From: Desulfobulbus propionicus
GTDB taxonomy: Bacteria > Desulfobacterota > Desulfobulbia > Desulfobulbales > Desulfobulbaceae
Assembly: GCA_002748755.1 (NCBI GenBank)
Contig: PDTD01000017.1
Span: 36,747-100,746 of the forward strand
Direction: 5' to 3'
DNA: 64,000 nucleotides
Shown here: piece by piece, positions 63,922 to 64,000 of the stretch
Layout of the letters: each line of letters starts with the position of its first letter
Position numbering within the stretch: position 1 is the first letter of the stretch
Made by a program: the position numbers and the translations under genes
Notes under the pieces: model-generated
Told to the model about the DNA's origin: nothing
Databases searched by the model: none
Seen by the model: the letters and a program-made list of their open reading frames with translations, nothing else

Positions 63922-64000
63922 GTGGATGACAGCGCACAACAACTAAGGAACATGGTGTACGCCGCCCTGATGGCGGCCTTGACCGCAGCGGGAGCGTATA
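63922..64000 (+). CDS. bioY: BioY-like biotin transporter, 5' end only
   Basis: The window ends 26 codons into this frame. The start is a GTG with GGGGGA upstream. The visible residues end L-R-N-M-V-Y-A-A-L-M-A-A-L-T-A-A-G-A-Y, which resembles the start of BioY, the S component of the biotin ECF transporter. BirA elsewhere in the window fits biotin use. Too short for certainty. Confidence 0.5.
   Translation, partial: MDDSAQQLRNMVYAALMAALTAAGAY

Overview
The window is about half G+C and reads as a chromosomal segment of a Gram-negative, sulfate-reducing deltaproteobacterium, most likely of the Desulfobulbales/Desulfobulbaceae type. The best evidence is a dsrA-dsrB-dsrD operon (dissimilatory sulfite reductase and its activator DsrD), an ATP synthase Fo cluster (atpZ-atpI-atpB-atpE) separated from the F1 genes, outer-membrane genes (bamD, kdsD, an MCE/MlaD lipid-transport protein), a SecD-SecF fusion, and a stand-alone DsrE-like protein. 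No rRNA, tRNA, CRISPR array, intact insertion sequence or prophage was recognised.

Layout. 1-10 kb: an MCE-domain lipid-transport protein cut by the window edge, a 1420-residue PPDK-like protein, a nucleoside deaminase, a DUF2971 protein, a KdnB-like Kdo 8-oxidase and DsrE. 10-20 kb: a small zinc-ribbon protein, glycogen synthase, shikimate kinase, RmuC, a glycine-zipper lipoprotein, YjbQ, UbiD and RluB. 20-30 kb: an HU/IHF protein, RimO, a nucleoside phosphorylase, the ATP synthase Fo genes, HemL, thioredoxin, BamD and a split phosphotransferase/P-loop kinase pair. 30-43 kb: LarB, SecDF, YkgJ-type, HD and HAD proteins, a DUF4388 protein, a membrane protein with an E2 (UBC)-like domain, KdsD, AcuI/YhdH and BirA. 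43-56 kb: dsrABD, Pgi, Rpe, DprA, RpoD, DnaG and a Ca2+/Na+ antiporter. 56-64 kb is an accessory stretch: decayed mobile DNA with a group II intron reverse-transcriptase remnant, a CBS-ACT protein, a membrane-anchored HTH regulator with a periplasmic EF-hand, small secreted proteins, a HAD protein, a very probable TusA-like selenoprotein, an IucA/IucC-like protein and the first codons of a BioY-like transporter.

Three things stand out. (1) A gene of 83 codons at 61290-61541 (minus) has a strong Shine-Dalgarno site, an in-frame TGA directly after a Cys at the TusA active-site position, and a hairpin at the expected distance after the TGA: a candidate selenoprotein. (2) The protein at 37820-40201 opens with a ubiquitin-conjugating-enzyme-like domain that lacks the catalytic cysteine and is tethered to the membrane. 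(3) A family of roughly 220-bp non-autonomous elements (MITE-like, termini TAGCCCG...CGGGCTA) is present in about 15 full, partial or decayed copies, and four copies provide the stop codon of the neighbouring gene.

Housekeeping genes form short operons: rmuC with the lipoprotein, ubiD-rluB, rimO with the phosphorylase, secDF-ykgJ-HD-HAD, acuI-kdsD and dsrABD. The repeat elements sit mostly between these units, at gene ends or just upstream of starts.
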